Positions 50,786 to 59,491 of a DNA stretch of 64,000 nt are shown piece after piece. This DNA comes from an uncultured Dysosmobacter sp. GTDB lineage: Bacteria; Bacillota; Clostridia; Oscillospirales; Oscillospiraceae. The stretch lies in NCBI GenBank assembly GCA_947625655.1, contig CANQPD010000007.1, positions 62,001 through 126,000 of the forward strand, given 5' to 3'. The first letter of the stretch is position 1. Each line of letters starts with the position of its first letter. The notes beneath the pieces were generated by a model that saw only the letters and a list, made by a program, of their open reading frames with translations, was not told where the DNA came from and did no database searches. A program made the translations under genes and the position numbers.

Positions 50786-51334
50786 ATGAATGTTTTGGTG
50801 GTCGTGGATCTGCAGAACGACTTTGTCAGCGGCGCCCTGGGCACGGCGGAGGCCCGGGAGATCGTGCCCCTTGCGGTGGGCCGGGTGGCGGACGGTGTCA
50901 GCCGGGGAGAGGAGATCCTCTTCACCCGGGATACCCATGAGGCGGACTATCTGGACACCCAGGAGGGGAAAAAGCTGCCGGTGCCCCACTGCATCCGGGG
51001 GACGGAGGGCTGGGAGATTGTTCCCCAGCTGCGGGAGTATGCCAAATTCCCCATCGACAAGCCCACCTTCGGCAGCCGGGAGCTGGGGGCGCTGCTGAAG
51101 GCCCGGGATGAGGACCTGAAAAAGCAGGGGAAGCCCGGCGTGGAGAAGGTCACCCTCATCGGCCTGTGCACGGACATCTGCGTCATCTCCAACGCCCTGC
51201 TCATCAAGGCGTTTCTGCCGGAGGCGGAGATCGCGGTGGACGCCAGGTGCTGCGCGGGCGTGACGCCGGAGAGCCACCAAAACGCCCTGGCGGCCATGCG
51301 GGTGTGCCAGATCACGGTGGAGAACATGGCGTAA
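50786..51334 (+). CDS. Cysteine hydrolase of the isochorismatase/nicotinamidase family
   Basis: A 182-residue hydrolase. The catalytic triad is visible: Asp in VVVDLQNDF (residue 8), Lys in IDKPTFGSREL near 92, and Cys in GLCTDICVISNALL near 133. The cis-peptide region and CTDICV match nicotinamidase-like members. Substrate not proven; nicotinamide is the commonest in this subfamily. AGGAGG upstream; divergent from the NSS transporter gene. Confidence 0.9.
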   Translation: MNVLVVVDLQNDFVSGALGTAEAREIVPLAVGRVADGVSRGEEILFTRDTHEADYLDTQEGKKLPVPHCIRGTEGWEIVPQLREYAKFPIDKPTFGSRELGALLKARDEDLKKQGKPGVEKVTLIGLCTDICVISNALLIKAFLPEAEIAVDARCCAGVTPESHQNALAAMRVCQITVENMA

Positions 51335-51442
51335 CGATTCCTTTTCCCGGCCGCTGCGGTTTGCGACAGGAACAATGCCCGGCCGGAAGAGGAAAGGGCG
51401 CCTCGGGCTTGCTGAGAGAGAACATGCAGGAGTGTGGATGTG

Positions 51443-51628
51443 ATGATACAATTTTTGATGGAATTGTGCGCCTATCTGTGGCCCTTTGCTGTGTTTACAT
51501 TTGTCTACTTCCTGATCTACGCTGTGAAAGCAGCAGTGACCGGAGAGGGAAATGAGATCGAGAGGGGTGTGGGCGCCGCTGTGAGCCTGCTGGTGATTGT
51601 GGGCGCATGCGTACTGCCGAATTTATAG
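51443..51628 (+). CDS. Small two-helix membrane protein
   Basis: A 61-residue ORF with two hydrophobic helices: FAVFTFVYFLIYAVKAAV and AVSLLVIVGACVLPNL, joined by an acidic loop (TGEGNEIERG). The ATG at 51443 follows CAGGAG by about 10 bases; a GTG at 51440 or 51434 is also possible. It is 108 bases downstream of the isochorismatase-type gene. A stem at about 51345-51408 (CCTTTTCCCGGCCG pairing with CGGCCGGAAGAGGAAAGG, roughly) lies between them. Function unknown. Confidence 0.65.
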   Translation: MIQFLMELCAYLWPFAVFTFVYFLIYAVKAAVTGEGNEIERGVGAAVSLLVIVGACVLPNL

Positions 51629-51649
51629 AACAATCCTGGGACGGAGCGC

Positions 51650-51685
51650 AAAAAAAGTCCGAAGCAGATGCTTCGGACTTTTTTG
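51650..51685. terminator. Bidirectional terminator
   Basis: A 15-base stem with A and T tracts at the base, between the small membrane protein and the convergent adenine deaminase stop codon at 51692. Confidence 0.9.
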
Positions 51686-51691
51686 CGGCTT

Positions 51692-53416
51692 TTATACATA
51701 GCTCTGGCTGGTCACGTCGAATACGCCTCTTGTGGTGATGCGCAGGGAGGGGATCACCGGCAGGGCCATGAAGCTCAAGGTCATGAAGGGGTCGATGCCA
51801 CGGCCCACACCCAGGCCGTGGGCCACCTCCTTGGCGGCCTCCAGCTTTTCATTCACCGTTACCAGCGGCTCGTCGCTCATGATGCCGGCGATGGCGAGAG
51901 GCACCTCCGCCACGGGCCTGCCGCCATCCCACACCACGATGCCGCCGTTCAGCTCCACCACCCGGTTGACGGCGGCGGCCATGTCGGCTTCGTTGGTGCC
52001 CACCACGATGATGTTGTGGGAGTCGTGGGAGATGGAGGTGGCCACCGCGCCGGATTTCAGGCCGTAGCCCTGGAGGAAACCCACGCCGATGTGGTGGGTG
52101 TTCTTGTGGCGCTCCACCACGGCGATCTTCAAAACGTCGTACTCCACGTCGATGCGGTCGGAATACCCGGCGTCCACCGTGGTGATCTCGCCGTCCACCA
52201 TGCCGATGATGCCCCGGGGGCGGTGGTCGGTGAAGTCCTCCGCCGTCAGCGTCCCCACGTGGAAGGTGTCGTGGGCCCGGTCCACCAGATACTGCTCGAT
52301 CTCCGGGACGGGGAAGTCCTTCACCACGCCGTTTTCCACCATCAGCTCGCCCTTTTTGAAGACCTTTTCGATGTTGAAGTCCTGGAAGTTGTCGATGATG
52401 ACGAAGTCCCCCAGGTAGCCCGGGGCGATGGCGCCCCGGTTGTTCAGCAGGAAGTACCGGGCGGCGTTGTGGCAGGCCACCTTCACGGCGGTGATGGGAT
52501 CCACCCCCAGGCCGATGGCCTTTTTCACAATATAGTCGATGTGGCCCTTTTCCAGCAGGTCGTTGGGGTGCTTGTCGTCGGTGCAGAACATGCACCGCTC
52601 GGAGTACTTGTCGCACAGCAGGGGGGCCAGGGCCTCCAGGTTCCGGGCGGCGGTGCCCTCCCGGATCATGATGAACTGGCCCCGCTCCAGCTTTGCGATG
52701 GCGTCGTTCAGATCATGGCACTCGTGGTCGGAGTAGACCCCGGCGGCGATGTAGGCGTTGAGGTCGTTGCCCACCAGGTCCGGGGCGTGGCCGTCGATCT
52801 TCTTGTGGTGGGCCTGGGCCGCCACGATCTTTTCAACGGGCTGGTCGTCTCCCGCGATGATGCCCACGAAGTTCATCATCTCCGCAAGGCCCTGGACCCG
52901 GGGGTGGTCGTAGAAGCTGTCGATGGCCCGGTAATCCAGGATGGCGCCGGATTCGTCCAGGGGCGTGGCCGGGACGCAGGAGGGCAGCATGAACCGCACG
53001 TCCACGGGGAGGTCTTCGGTTGCCTGGAGCATGTACTCGATGCCGTCGGTGCCCATGACGTTGGCGATCTCGTGGGGGTCGGTGATGACCGTGGTGGTGC
53101 CGTGGGGCAGGACGGCCTTCACGAACTCCTTGGGGCTGACCAGGGAGCTCTCCAGGTGGATGTGGGCGTCCAGAAAGCCGGGGAGGACGATCTTGCCGGC
53201 GCAGTCGTGCTCCACGGCGCCGGAGTAGGTCCCCATGCCCACGATGAGCCCCTCCGCCACGGCGATGTCGGCGTGGCAGATCTCGTTGGAGAACACGTTG
53301 ACGTAGGCGGCGTTTTTCAGCACCAGGTCGGCGGGTTCCCGGCCTGCGGCGGCATTGATGATGCGCCGCTTTTTCAGCAGCTTTCGGTTGATCTTGCCCG
53401 CGTAGCTCTCAGACAT
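51692..53416 (-). CDS. ade: Adenine deaminase
   Basis: A 574-residue amidohydrolase deaminating adenine to hypoxanthine. DAHIHLESS near residue 89 carries the first metal His pair, GTTTVITDPHEIANV near 108 another, and DDKHPNDLLEKGHIDY near 290 the late Asp; MMNFVGIIAGD near 175 and ATSISHDSHNIIVVG near 475 are family segments. Length is normal (about 570-600). The ATG follows AAAGGAGGAA. Its product could feed the xdh operon at the left end through xanthine. No purine riboswitch consensus is seen in the leader. Confidence 0.96.
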   Translation of the reverse strand: MSESYAGKINRKLLKKRRIINAAAGREPADLVLKNAAYVNVFSNEICHADIAVAEGLIVGMGTYSGAVEHDCAGKIVLPGFLDAHIHLESSLVSPKEFVKAVLPHGTTTVITDPHEIANVMGTDGIEYMLQATEDLPVDVRFMLPSCVPATPLDESGAILDYRAIDSFYDHPRVQGLAEMMNFVGIIAGDDQPVEKIVAAQAHHKKIDGHAPDLVGNDLNAYIAAGVYSDHECHDLNDAIAKLERGQFIMIREGTAARNLEALAPLLCDKYSERCMFCTDDKHPNDLLEKGHIDYIVKKAIGLGVDPITAVKVACHNAARYFLLNNRGAIAPGYLGDFVIIDNFQDFNIEKVFKKGELMVENGVVKDFPVPEIEQYLVDRAHDTFHVGTLTAEDFTDHRPRGIIGMVDGEITTVDAGYSDRIDVEYDVLKIAVVERHKNTHHIGVGFLQGYGLKSGAVATSISHDSHNIIVVGTNEADMAAAVNRVVELNGGIVVWDGGRPVAEVPLAIAGIMSDEPLVTVNEKLEAAKEVAHGLGVGRGIDPFMTLSFMALPVIPSLRITTRGVFDVTSQSYV

Positions 53417-53485
53417 GGGATCATTCCTCCTTTATTATGATGACTTATGACAGACATAAACAAAAATGATATCTTTGTTAGAGCA

Positions 53486-53514
53486 AGTATACGCTAAAAC
53501 CGGGCGTTTGTCTA
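53486..53514 (-). promoter_or_regulatory. Probable promoter of adenine deaminase
   Basis: On the minus strand TAGACA (53509-53514) and TATACT (53486-53491) with a 17-base spacer, about 70 bases before the start codon. Confidence 0.6.
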
Positions 53515-53561
53515 CGGGGAATGCAAGAAAATTTTTGTGGAGGAGCGGCGGCGCGTCCCCA

Positions 53562-53590
53562 TTGCGCGATCCCGCAAAATGGGGTATACT
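53562..53590 (+). promoter_or_regulatory. Promoter of polA
   Basis: TTGCGC (53562-53567) and TATACT (53585-53590) with a 17-base spacer, 38 bases before the start codon. Confidence 0.75.
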
Positions 53591-53628
53591 ATTTTAATCT
53601 GTGAAATCATCACGCGGGAGGAACACCC

Positions 53629-56304
53629 ATGAAAAAGCTCATGGCCATCGACGGAAACTCCATCATCAACCGGGCCTATTACGGCATCCGGCCCCTGACC
53701 ACCCGGGACGGGCTGTACACCCACGCCGTCTTCGGCTTTCTGACCACGCTGCTGCGGCTGGAGGGGGAGGAGAAGCCCGACGCGGTGTGCGTCACCTTCG
53801 ACGTCCACGCCCCCACCTTCCGCCACACGGCGGACGCGGCCTACAAGGCCACCCGGAAGCCCATGCCGGAGGAGCTGCGGATGCAGATGCCGGTTTTGAA
53901 GGACGTGCTGGATGCCCTGAACATCCCCCGCTATGAGCTGGAGGGCTGGGAGGCCGACGACCTGCTGGGCACCATCTCCCGCAGGTGTGAGGCGGAAGGC
54001 TGGGAGTGCGTGGTGGTGACGGGAGACAAGGACAGCCTCCAGCTCATCACCGACCACACCAAAGTGAAGCTGGCGTCCACCCGCATGGGCCAGACCACCA
54101 CCAGGGACATGACCCCGGAGACCTTCCGGGAGCAGTACGGCTTCGACCCCATCCACATGATCGACCTGAAGGCACTGATGGGGGACGCCTCCGACAACAT
54201 CCCCGGCGTGCCGGGGGTGGGGGAGAAGACCGCCATGGGGCTGGTGCAGATGTATGGCTCCATCGACAGCCTGTACGGCCACATGCCGGAGATCTTCACC
54301 GCGCCGGAGACCCCGGCCAGGCCCAGCGTCGTCAAAAAGCTGACGGAGGGGGAGGAGAGCGCCCGCCATTCCCACTGGCTGGCCACCATCGTCACCGACG
54401 CGCCGCTGGACTTTCGGCCGGAGAACAACCTGTGCCAAAGGCCGGGGGCGGCGGCCTATCCGCTGTTCCTGCGGCTGGAGTTCACCAAGCTCATTGAAAA
54501 GTTCGGCCTGACGGCGGAGGAGGTCCCGGCGGCGGAGACGGCGCATACAGAGCTTTCCGTGACCGTGGAGCAGGTGACGGAGCAGAAGCGGGCCGAGGAG
54601 CTGCTGGCCGTCTGGCGGCAGGCGGACCATGTGGCGCTGCTGGCCCTGCCGGACCTGACCGGCGTGGCGGTGGTCTGCCGCACCGGCGGGGATACCGCCG
54701 TCACGGCGGAGCTGTTTTTCGAGAAGTTTCAGGGGGACTGGAACGCCCTGCTGCGGGCGCTGTTTTCAGAGGACATCAAAAAGGTCTCCCACAACGTCAA
54801 GGACCTGATGCGGGCCCTGCTGGAAAACGCTTTGCCCGCCGAAGGGTTCATCTTCGACACCGCCCTGGCGGCCTATCTGCTGGACGCCACGGCGGGGAGC
54901 TATGACCTGGGGCGGCTGGTCGTCTCCTATTACAATACGGAGCTGCCCAAGCCCCTGTATCTGGAGCCGGACGCCTTTTCCCTGCTGGGGGACGCCGGGG
55001 CGGCGGAGGCGGCCTTTGGCAGCTATGCCGCCGCGGTGGACGCGCTGTACGGCACCCTGTCCGAAAAGCTGAAAGACCAGAACATGTGGGAGCTGTTTGA
55101 GACCGCCGAGCTGCCGCTGTGCCGGGTGCTGGCGGAGATGGAGCTGGCGGGCTGCCGGGTGGACGCGGGGGCCCTGGCGGGCTTCGGCGAGCTGCTGTCC
55201 GCCCGGACGGCGGAGCTGGAGCAGTCCATCTATGACATGGCGGGGGAGACCTTCAACATCAACTCCCCCAAGCAGCTGGGCGAGATTTTGTTCGGCAAGC
55301 TGGGCCTGCCCCACGGCAAGAAGACCAAGACCGGCTGGTCCACCAACGCCGACGTGCTGGAAAAGCTGCGGTATGAGGCCCCCATCGTGGGCGCCGTGTT
55401 GGAGTACCGGCAGTATGCCAAGCTGAAATCCACCTACGCTGACGGCCTGCTGAAGGCCATCGACCCCGACGGCCGGGTGCGCACCAGCTTCCAGATGACC
55501 GTCACCGCCACCGGGCGCCTGAGCTCCACGGAGCCGAATTTGCAGAACATCCCCACCCGCACGGACCTTGGCAGCGAGATCCGGCGGATGTTCGTGCCGG
55601 CTGAGGGCTGTGTGCTGGTGGACGCGGACTACTCCCAGATCGAGCTGCGGCTGCTGGCCCACATCTCCGGGGACGAGGCCATGCGCTCGGCGTTCACCTC
55701 CGGCGGGGACATCCACACCGCCACGGCGGCCCAGGTGTTCCATGTGGCGCCGGAGGACGTGACCCACGAGATGCGCCGCAGCGCGAAAGCGGTGAACTTC
55801 GGCATCGTGTACGGCATCTCCGCCTTCTCCCTCAGCCAGGACATCGGCGTTTCCGTGGCGGAGGCCAAGGCGTATATGGAGGCGTATTTCGCCACCTTCC
55901 CCGGCGTGCGGAAGTATATGGACCAGGTGGTGGAGACCGCGAAAGAGGCGGGGTATGTGGAGACCATTTTCCACCGCCGGAGGGACCTGCCGGAGCTGAA
56001 GTCCTCCAACTTCAATCTCCGCTCCTTCGGCGAGCGGGTGGCGCTGAACATGCCCATCCAGGGCACGGCGGCGGATATCATGAAGCTGGCCATGGTGGCG
56101 GTCTGGAAGCGGCTGAGAGCCGAGGGGCTCCAGGCCCGGCTGGTGCTCCAGGTCCACGATGAGCTGATCGTGGAGTGCCCGGAGGCCGAGGCGGAGCAGG
56201 CGGCAAAGCTGCTGGAGGAGGAGATGGAGCATGTAGTTCATCTGTCCGTCCCCCTGACGGCGGAGGCCCACTGGGGCAGGAATTGGCTGGAGGCCAAGGG
56301 CTGA
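53629..56304 (+). CDS. polA: DNA polymerase I
   Basis: An 891-residue family A polymerase for gap filling and primer removal. The 5'-3' exonuclease domain (residues 1-~290) has MAIDGNSIINRAYYG, EGWEADDLLGTIS and DNIPGVPGVGEKTA. The middle 3'-5' exonuclease-like domain lacks the Asp/Glu catalytic residues (HVALLALPDLTGVAVV in place of FDTET), so proofreading is probably lost, as in many Firmicutes. Polymerase motifs: A VDADYSQIELRLLAH, B RRSAKAVNFGIVYGIS, C QVHDELIVE near residue 845. The heptamer repeat begins at its stop codon. Confidence 0.97.
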   Translation: MKKLMAIDGNSIINRAYYGIRPLTTRDGLYTHAVFGFLTTLLRLEGEEKPDAVCVTFDVHAPTFRHTADAAYKATRKPMPEELRMQMPVLKDVLDALNIPRYELEGWEADDLLGTISRRCEAEGWECVVVTGDKDSLQLITDHTKVKLASTRMGQTTTRDMTPETFREQYGFDPIHMIDLKALMGDASDNIPGVPGVGEKTAMGLVQMYGSIDSLYGHMPEIFTAPETPARPSVVKKLTEGEESARHSHWLATIVTDAPLDFRPENNLCQRPGAAAYPLFLRLEFTKLIEKFGLTAEEVPAAETAHTELSVTVEQVTEQKRAEELLAVWRQADHVALLALPDLTGVAVVCRTGGDTAVTAELFFEKFQGDWNALLRALFSEDIKKVSHNVKDLMRALLENALPAEGFIFDTALAAYLLDATAGSYDLGRLVVSYYNTELPKPLYLEPDAFSLLGDAGAAEAAFGSYAAAVDALYGTLSEKLKDQNMWELFETAELPLCRVLAEMELAGCRVDAGALAGFGELLSARTAELEQSIYDMAGETFNINSPKQLGEILFGKLGLPHGKKTKTGWSTNADVLEKLRYEAPIVGAVLEYRQYAKLKSTYADGLLKAIDPDGRVRTSFQMTVTATGRLSSTEPNLQNIPTRTDLGSEIRRMFVPAEGCVLVDADYSQIELRLLAHISGDEAMRSAFTSGGDIHTATAAQVFHVAPEDVTHEMRRSAKAVNFGIVYGISAFSLSQDIGVSVAEAKAYMEAYFATFPGVRKYMDQVVETAKEAGYVETIFHRRRDLPELKSSNFNLRSFGERVALNMPIQGTAADIMKLAMVAVWKRLRAEGLQARLVLQVHDELIVECPEAEAEQAAKLLEEEMEHVVHLSVPLTAEAHWGRNWLEAKG

Positions 56305-56305
56305 C

Positions 56306-56391
56306 AGACAGATAAGAGATAAAAGATAAAAGATAAGAGATAAAAGATAAGAGATAAAAGATAAGAGATAAAAGATAAGAGATAAGAGATC
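56306..56391. repeat. GATAARA heptamer tandem repeat, copy C
   Basis: About twelve tandem heptamers GATAAGA/GATAAAA in one orientation, without the reverse-complement arm found in copies A and B. It begins right at the polA stop codon and ends 5 bases before the next start codon. Confidence 0.85.
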
Positions 56392-56395
56392 CAGG

Positions 56396-57040
56396 ATGAC
56401 GAGAGAGGAACAAAAACGGCTGCGGGACTTGGAGAAGTCCTTTGCGTTGGCCTGCCGGAGCGTCGGGAAGCGGCGGGGGTGGAAGCGCATTGCCGGGACG
56501 TATTATCAAACCCGGGACGGGATGCTGTATGAGGTGTGCTTCGCCCAGGCGCCGGCAGGGGCCGGGAAGCGGGAGACAGTTTGGCTGCGAGGCAAGCCCC
56601 TGGCTCTGGACGAACTGTTTTGGGAGGTCTTCCATATGAAGGAGGACGCCGCGAAGATGCCATTCAGCTTTCATGTCAACGGCGCGTTTACCGCCCATGT
56701 GCTGACACTGGACTGCTGGGATGTGGAATTGCTGCCGGAGGACTTGGAGACATCGGCGGACCGGCTGTTCGCGGAGGCGGAGGAAAAGATAAGCGCGCAG
56801 TCTTTCCCGGATATCCCGGCCTTCCGGGAGGCGGCCGCAAAGGTCCGGGGCCAGGAACTGAATGTGGTCCTGTGCCTGCTGCTGGAAGGGCGGTATCAAG
56901 AGGCCGCCCAAGCCATTGACGGCGCTCTGGCCCGCCACGACAGCGGCGGCTTTGTCCGCTGCACGGACAGCGGCAGCGTCAGCGCCATGGAGGACGCCCG
57001 GGACTGGTGCGCCGCCAGGCTGGCGGAGGAGGCGGTATGA
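56396..57040 (+). CDS. Hypothetical protein
   Basis: A 214-residue soluble protein of no recognised family. It begins MTREEQKRLRDLEKSFALACRS with KKRGWKRIAGTYYQT next, a pattern vaguely like DUF4304-type proteins, then a basic/hydrophobic mix and a Cys-containing C-terminal part (RDWCAARLAEEAV). There is no signal peptide or membrane segment. The ribosome site is weak because the heptamer repeat occupies the upstream region. It overlaps the next gene by 4 bases (ATGA), so it heads a small operon. Confidence 0.65.
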   Translation: MTREEQKRLRDLEKSFALACRSVGKRRGWKRIAGTYYQTRDGMLYEVCFAQAPAGAGKRETVWLRGKPLALDELFWEVFHMKEDAAKMPFSFHVNGAFTAHVLTLDCWDVELLPEDLETSADRLFAEAEEKISAQSFPDIPAFREAAAKVRGQELNVVLCLLLEGRYQEAAQAIDGALARHDSGGFVRCTDSGSVSAMEDARDWCAARLAEEAV

Positions 57041-57540
57041 AGCGGCTGTATCTCATCGGCGGCCCCATGGGCGTGGGCAAGACCGCCGCCTGCCGGGAAC
57101 TGCAAAGCCGCCTGGAACGCTCCGCATTCCTGGACGGCGACTGGTGCTGGGATATGCGGCCCTTTCAGGTGACGGCGGAGACGAAGCGCATGGTCATGGA
57201 CAATATCTGCTGCCTTTTAAATAATTTTTTGCGCTGTTCCGCCGTTGACCATGTGATCTTCTGCTGGGTCATGCACCGGCGGGAGATCCTGGATGAACTG
57301 CTCTCCCGGCTGGACACGGGAGACTGCGCCGTATATCCCGTCTCCCTGGTCTGTACGGCGGCGGCCCTGAAGGCACGGCTGGAAGGGGACATCCGCGTGG
57401 GGCGCCGGACGCCGGACGTGGTAGAGCGGAGCCTGGGCTATCTGCCGCTGTACGGCGCGCTGGACACGGAGAAAATCGATGTGTCCGCCCTGTCTCCGGC
57501 GGAGACGGCGGCGGAGATCCTGCGGAGGGCCGGGGTGTGA
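57037..57540 (+). CDS. P-loop kinase-like protein (AAA_33 type)
   Basis: A 167-residue nucleoside/small-molecule kinase-like ATPase. Walker A GGPMGVGKTAACRELQ near residue 7; DGDWCWDM near 30 is at the position of the substrate Asp of such kinases; a lid-like region RVGRRTPDVVERS near 115. The start at 57037 overlaps the preceding stop codon. Substrate unknown. GTGA overlap couples it to the following transporter gene. Confidence 0.8.
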   Translation: MKRLYLIGGPMGVGKTAACRELQSRLERSAFLDGDWCWDMRPFQVTAETKRMVMDNICCLLNNFLRCSAVDHVIFCWVMHRREILDELLSRLDTGDCAVYPVSLVCTAAALKARLEGDIRVGRRTPDVVERSLGYLPLYGALDTEKIDVSALSPAETAAEILRRAGV

Positions 57541-58397
57541 AACATTTTCTGGTGGTTTTGGGCGTGGCGGGGGTGTCCTTGTCCGCTGTGTTCGTCCGGT
57601 GGTCCACGGCGCCGTCCATGATCCTGGCGCTGTACCGGATGTGCTTCGCTGCGGCGCTGCTGGCGCCGTATACCCTGCTGCGCCGCCGGGAGGAGCTGGG
57701 GGCGCTGGGGCGGCGGGAGGCGTTGCTGTGCCTTGCCAGCGGCGCGTTTTTGGGGCTGCACTTCGCCGCGTATTTTGAGGCGCTGCGGTGGACCTCCATC
57801 GCCTCATCGGTGGTGCTGGTGGACACGGAGGTGCTGTTCGTGGCCCTGGGGAGCCTGCTGGTCCTGGGGAAAAAGCTCCCCGGCAGGGCGTGGCTGGCGG
57901 TGGCGCTGGCCTTCGGCGGCAGCGTGGTCATCGCCCTGGCGGACACCGCCGCGGGGGCCGACGCGGTGCGGGGCGACCTGATCGCCCTGGCCGGGGCGCT
58001 GTGCATGGCGGTGTACACCATGATTGGCGCGGTGTGCCGGAAAAAGATCTCCACGACCGTCTACACATTTCTGGTATACTGCGCGGCGGCGCTGACCGTG
58101 CTGGCCATCGCCCTGCTGGGCGGGACGCCGCTGGCGGGCTACGGCCCGGTGAACCTGGGAACGGCCCTGGGCATGGCGGTGTTCTGCACCCTGCTGGGCC
58201 ACAGCGTGTTCAGCTGGGGGCTGAAATATCTGCCGCCGGCGTTCATCTCCACGGTGAAGCTGCTGGAGCCGGTGTTCGCCTCCGTCTGGGGGCTGGCCCT
58301 GTTTGGGGAGCGGCCGGGGGCGGCGGTGCTTTTGGGCGGCGCGGTCATCATTGCGGGCGTCGCGCTGTATGGCAGGACTGCCGGTGAGGAAACATAA
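57537..58397 (+). CDS. EamA (DMT superfamily) transporter
   Basis: A 286-residue protein with ten membrane segments in two EamA repeats: LVVLGVAGVSLSAVFVRWS at the start of the first, and DLIALAGALCMAVYTMIG at the start of the second. Such proteins export amino acids or metabolites. The start is GTG at 57537, overlapping the kinase stop codon (GTGA). It is followed after 18 bases by rimI. Confidence 0.9.
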   Translation: MKHFLVVLGVAGVSLSAVFVRWSTAPSMILALYRMCFAAALLAPYTLLRRREELGALGRREALLCLASGAFLGLHFAAYFEALRWTSIASSVVLVDTEVLFVALGSLLVLGKKLPGRAWLAVALAFGGSVVIALADTAAGADAVRGDLIALAGALCMAVYTMIGAVCRKKISTTVYTFLVYCAAALTVLAIALLGGTPLAGYGPVNLGTALGMAVFCTLLGHSVFSWGLKYLPPAFISTVKLLEPVFASVWGLALFGERPGAAVLLGGAVIIAGVALYGRTAGEET

Positions 58398-58415
58398 GGA
58401 AAGGTTGATCGGAAC

Positions 58416-58901
58416 ATGGATACAAAGCTGCATGTGCGCATCGTCCCCATGAACGCGGACCATCTGGACGAGGTGGCGGAGCTGGAGCGCATCTGCTTCT
58501 CCACCCCCTGGTCCCGGAACATGCTGGCGGAGGAGCTGGACAACGCCCTGTCCGCCTTCCTGGTGGCGCTGGACGACAGCGGGAGGGTCGTGGGCTACGC
58601 GGGGCTCCAGGTGGTGCTGGACGAGGGCTATATCACCAATGTGGCGGTGCGGCCGGAGTGCCGCCGCCAGGGCGTGGCGGGGAAACTTTTACAGGTGTTC
58701 CTGGACTTCGCCCAGGGGAACCACCTGGCGTTTTTGACCCTGGAGGTCCGGGCGTCCAACTATGACGCCATCGCCCTCTACGGCAGCCGGGGCTTCCGCA
58801 GCGTGGGGCGGCGGAAGAATTACTACGAGCATCCCAAAGAGGATGCCATCATCATGACAAAGGAGTTCAACACCGATGGAACTGCGGATCCCATCTCCTG
58901 A
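58416..58901 (+). CDS. rimI: Ribosomal protein S18-alanine N-acetyltransferase
   Basis: A 161-residue GNAT enzyme. The acetyl-CoA loop is RPECRRQGVAGKLL near residue 75; ERICFSTPWSRNML near 25 and RASNYDAIALYGSRGF near 110 are RimI signatures. It acetylates the N-terminal Ala of S18 in E. coli. It lies near tsaD, the usual arrangement in Firmicutes (tsaB-rimI-tsaD), although tsaB is not visible here. It overlaps the next gene by 26 bases. Confidence 0.93.
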   Translation: MDTKLHVRIVPMNADHLDEVAELERICFSTPWSRNMLAEELDNALSAFLVALDDSGRVVGYAGLQVVLDEGYITNVAVRPECRRQGVAGKLLQVFLDFAQGNHLAFLTLEVRASNYDAIALYGSRGFRSVGRRKNYYEHPKEDAIIMTKEFNTDGTADPIS

Positions 58902-59469
58902 ACAGCTGCGGACGATTTACGCGGCTGATCTGAAAGAATCCTTTCCCCCGGCGGAGCTGAAGCCCCTGCAGGCCATTGAGGAGATGTGGCGGGACGGCTG
59001 GTATCGTCCCTGGTGCCTCTTCGACGGGGACGACATCGCGGGGGAGTGCTTTTTGTGGCTGGGGAACCCCGGCTGGGCGCTGCTGGACTATCTGTGCGTC
59101 TCCCCCCGCCGCCGCAACGGCGGCGTCGGCGCGCTGCTGCTGCGAAAGATGCGGGAGGCGGAGCCGGGCATGGTCATCCTGGCGGAGAGCGAGGCCCCCG
59201 TCCACGCCCCGGACCCTGCGCTGGCACAGCGGCGGCTGGGCTTTTACGCCCGGAACGATGCGAGAATGGCCGGATATGACAGCGACATGTTCGGCGTCCA
59301 CTACAAGACGCTGTACTGGGCGGAGGGGCAGGTGGACGATGAGACGCTGATGCGGGAGCATCGGTTCATCTATCAAAACCGCTTTTCCCCTCAGAAGTAC
59401 GCCCGGTATGTCCGCATCCCCCGGGACCCGCTGGCGGGGCCCATCCCCCAGGTGCCCTGGGACGAGTGA
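58876..59469 (+). CDS. GNAT family N-acetyltransferase
   Basis: A 197-residue acetyltransferase of the GNAT fold. The acetyl-CoA motif is VSPRRRNGGVGALLLRKM near residue 77. FGVHYKTLYWA and the C-terminal RFSPQKYARYVRIP are specific to this subfamily, often found between rimI and tsaD in Oscillospiraceae. Substrate unknown. The start lies inside rimI, so translation is coupled. Confidence 0.82.
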   Translation: MELRIPSPEQLRTIYAADLKESFPPAELKPLQAIEEMWRDGWYRPWCLFDGDDIAGECFLWLGNPGWALLDYLCVSPRRRNGGVGALLLRKMREAEPGMVILAESEAPVHAPDPALAQRRLGFYARNDARMAGYDSDMFGVHYKTLYWAEGQVDDETLMREHRFIYQNRFSPQKYARYVRIPRDPLAGPIPQVPWDE

Positions 59470-59491
59470 GAGAAAGAGAAGTGACGGCTCT

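Noticed and set aside
53417..53485. Purine riboswitch before adenine deaminase
   Set aside because: The conserved loop and junction sequences are not present; only an ordinary promoter is visible.
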